64,000 nucleotides of DNA from IMG/VR virus record IMGVR_UViG_3300025816_000009, positions 17,412-81,411 of that record; one strand, 5' to 3'. The position numbers and the translations under genes were made by a program. Positions 59,294 to 64,000 of the stretch are shown piece after piece (position 1 is the first letter of the stretch; each line of letters begins with the position of its first letter). The notes beneath the pieces are model-generated. The model had not been told where the DNA came from. It did not search any database and saw only the letters and a list, made by a program, of their open reading frames with translations. The DNA comes from a virus.

Positions 59294-59499
59294 AGTTAGT
59301 GTCAATTGCGGAACGTGGTGGCGGACGATTTCATATCACTGATGACTCGGTGAAAACTTTGTGTAAAAGGGACATTCCATCTTGGGCAAATGCGCTTGAT
59401 GATGATTGGGCTTTAGCCATGTTGCGTAATGGTGTATCAACATCAATTTGCGCTAAATGCCGCATGAAGAGAAAAACAGTAATAGACCACGAGGCATGA
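59260..59499 (+). CDS. Small zinc-type protein (79 aa)
   Basis: Overlaps the previous gene by 34 nt in another frame. Pattern CKRDIPSWANALDDDWALAM then SICAKCRMKRK resembles zinc-binding phage-encoded regulators or Zn-ribbon fragments. Not recognised further. Confidence 0.45.
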   Translation: MAGHHANSTGLKLVSIAERGGGRFHITDDSVKTLCKRDIPSWANALDDDWALAMLRNGVSTSICAKCRMKRKTVIDHEA

Positions 59500-59503
59500 G
59501 TTC

Positions 59504-59815
59504 ATGTCGTTAAAGATGAAGTGGATTGTCGAGGGTGAGATGGGGAAGACTCTTATCGGCTATGATGACGACATGGTTGAACAGGCTAGAGTTAAGGTCG
59601 GAGAAAAGCATTGGACTTTTCAATTTTGTAATTTCGAAGGAAGCGGTCGAGTTCGAATTGGACTTGGTTGCGACTATAATCCTTTACAGATGATTGAGGC
59701 TATGTTTGAACATATTGCGTTTGGTGGATTAGACCCCGACCCGGTTGTTGAATACGATTTATCAGAAGTCGAAATGGGAAGGCCGCTTGGAAAATGGACG
59801 GGGGATTTCCAATGA
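59504..59815 (+). CDS. Hypothetical protein (103 aa)
   Basis: Not recognised. Alpha/beta with WTFQFCNFEGSGRVRIGLG and an acidic C-terminal half. Its tail (DPVVEYDLSEVEMGRPLGKW) is similar in style to the 100-aa product at 59892 (TEKWEVFDV), suggesting related genes. Confidence 0.45.
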   Translation: MSLKMKWIVEGEMGKTLIGYDDDMVEQARVKVGEKHWTFQFCNFEGSGRVRIGLGCDYNPLQMIEAMFEHIAFGGLDPDPVVEYDLSEVEMGRPLGKWTGDFQ

Positions 59816-59895
59816 CTAGAGTTCATCATCATGGCGAATGCCAATGGATGAAAGATTTCATGGAATCGCTTGATGATGTTAAGGTGGAATTATGA
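59812..59895 (+). CDS. Possible 27-residue His-rich peptide
   Basis: ATG overlaps the preceding stop (ATGA) and its own stop overlaps the next ATG. The product begins TRVHHHGECQW. Coupling is the main support. Confidence 0.3.
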   Translation: MTRVHHHGECQWMKDFMESLDDVKVEL

Positions 59896-60194
59896 GCGAT
59901 GCTAATGGCGTTATTTCTATTGTCTTCAAAGGTGAAGAGGGTCATACTATCATGCAGTCTTATAATTCTAATTTCCAACGAATTGCGACGCTTGTAGAAA
60001 ATGGAGACGATTGGACTTTATTGGTTGGTTCTCAACACGAGTTCAATGTCAAAGGTGCAGGGTGTGAAGACCCTATCACATTCGTCGAACACATCGTATC
60101 TCCGCCCTTGACTGAAAGCGAGGCAACAAACAATTCGGCATTGATGTCATTCACATCACCGACAGAGAAGTGGGAAGTCTTCGATGTTAAGTAA
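59892..60194 (+). CDS. Hypothetical protein (100 aa)
   Basis: Not recognised. Coupled to the preceding frame, with GGTGG upstream. Beta-rich (GVISIVFKGEEGHTIMQSYN, WTLLVGSQHEFNVKGAG). Probably part of the same accessory operon as the products at 59504 and 59812. Confidence 0.45.
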   Translation: MSDANGVISIVFKGEEGHTIMQSYNSNFQRIATLVENGDDWTLLVGSQHEFNVKGAGCEDPITFVEHIVSPPLTESEATNNSALMSFTSPTEKWEVFDVK

Positions 60195-60241
60195 TAATAA
60201 GACTGATGAACCTCACTAGACTCTCGATGGTATGAGTAGCC

Positions 60242-64000
<3,759 letters not shown>

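Overview
The window looks like about 64 kb of a tailed (head-tail, HK97-fold) virus of a marine archaeon, most probably a virus of Marine Group II Euryarchaeota (a magrovirus-like genome). The evidence is the combination of a phage-type virion module (portal/MuF, HK97 gp10, S78-type prohead protease, HK97 major capsid protein, connector, tail tube, G/GT chaperone, tape measure, very large tail proteins, collagen-like fibre) with an archaeal/eukaryotic-type replication module (sliding clamp, PriS/PriL-type primase, RFC clamp loader, family B DNA polymerase, XPD-like helicase, ERCC4 nuclease, OB-fold SSB, Sak4/RecA-like ATPase, Cas4/RecB-like nuclease). The host assignment is inference from known family content; no database search was possible. 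No rRNA, convincing tRNA, integrase, IS element or CRISPR array was seen.

Layout: 1-8.5 kb head genes with an embedded Mom-like DNA-modification gene; 8.5-12 kb a reverse-strand cassette (HNH, glycosyltransferase, Cys-rich protein, methyltransferase); 12-32.4 kb tail genes (tube, -1 frameshifted chaperone, 791-aa tape measure, 1616-aa and 2101-aa tail proteins, hub-like protein) interrupted by small genes; 32.6-41.9 kb helicase, AAA+ ATPase, SSB, Sak4 and Cas4-like genes; 41.87-42.14 kb an AT-rich origin-like stretch with palindromes; 42.2-50.5 kb clamp, primase, ERCC4, RFC and PolB; 50.6-57.3 kb a MoxR ATPase / RFC-like ATPase / zincin-VWA / zinc-ribbon block; 57.4-60.2 kb small accessory genes; 60.24-64 kb a collagen-like fibre gene running off the window. 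The first gene is also cut by the window edge.

The most unusual content lies between the genes. At least twelve intergenic regions carry the same regulatory cassette: two CATTGATA-type boxes 15-18 bp apart, often flanked on both sides by outward-facing TATA boxes. In the mRNA direction the start codon begins almost exactly 30 nt from the first base of the TATA box in about 17 genes, which predicts leaderless or nearly leaderless mRNAs. In the other direction the same boxes point into short stretches without open frames, where CNTTAGTTTG or CAGTACAG sits at the same fixed distance. These stretches fold into stem-closed structures of about 65-190 nt. I interpret them as a family of up to 14 virus-encoded structured small RNAs (named sR1-sR14 here), which I regard as the best candidate for an undescribed system in this window.

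Other points of interest: a canonical G_GGA_AAC slippery heptamer in the tail chaperone; a fused PriS + PriL-CTD primase; a 50-nt leader shared by the MoxR and VWA genes, which ties them into one regulated unit; and the 14-16 bp palindromes plus GTGCAAAA repeats just upstream of the clamp and primase genes.
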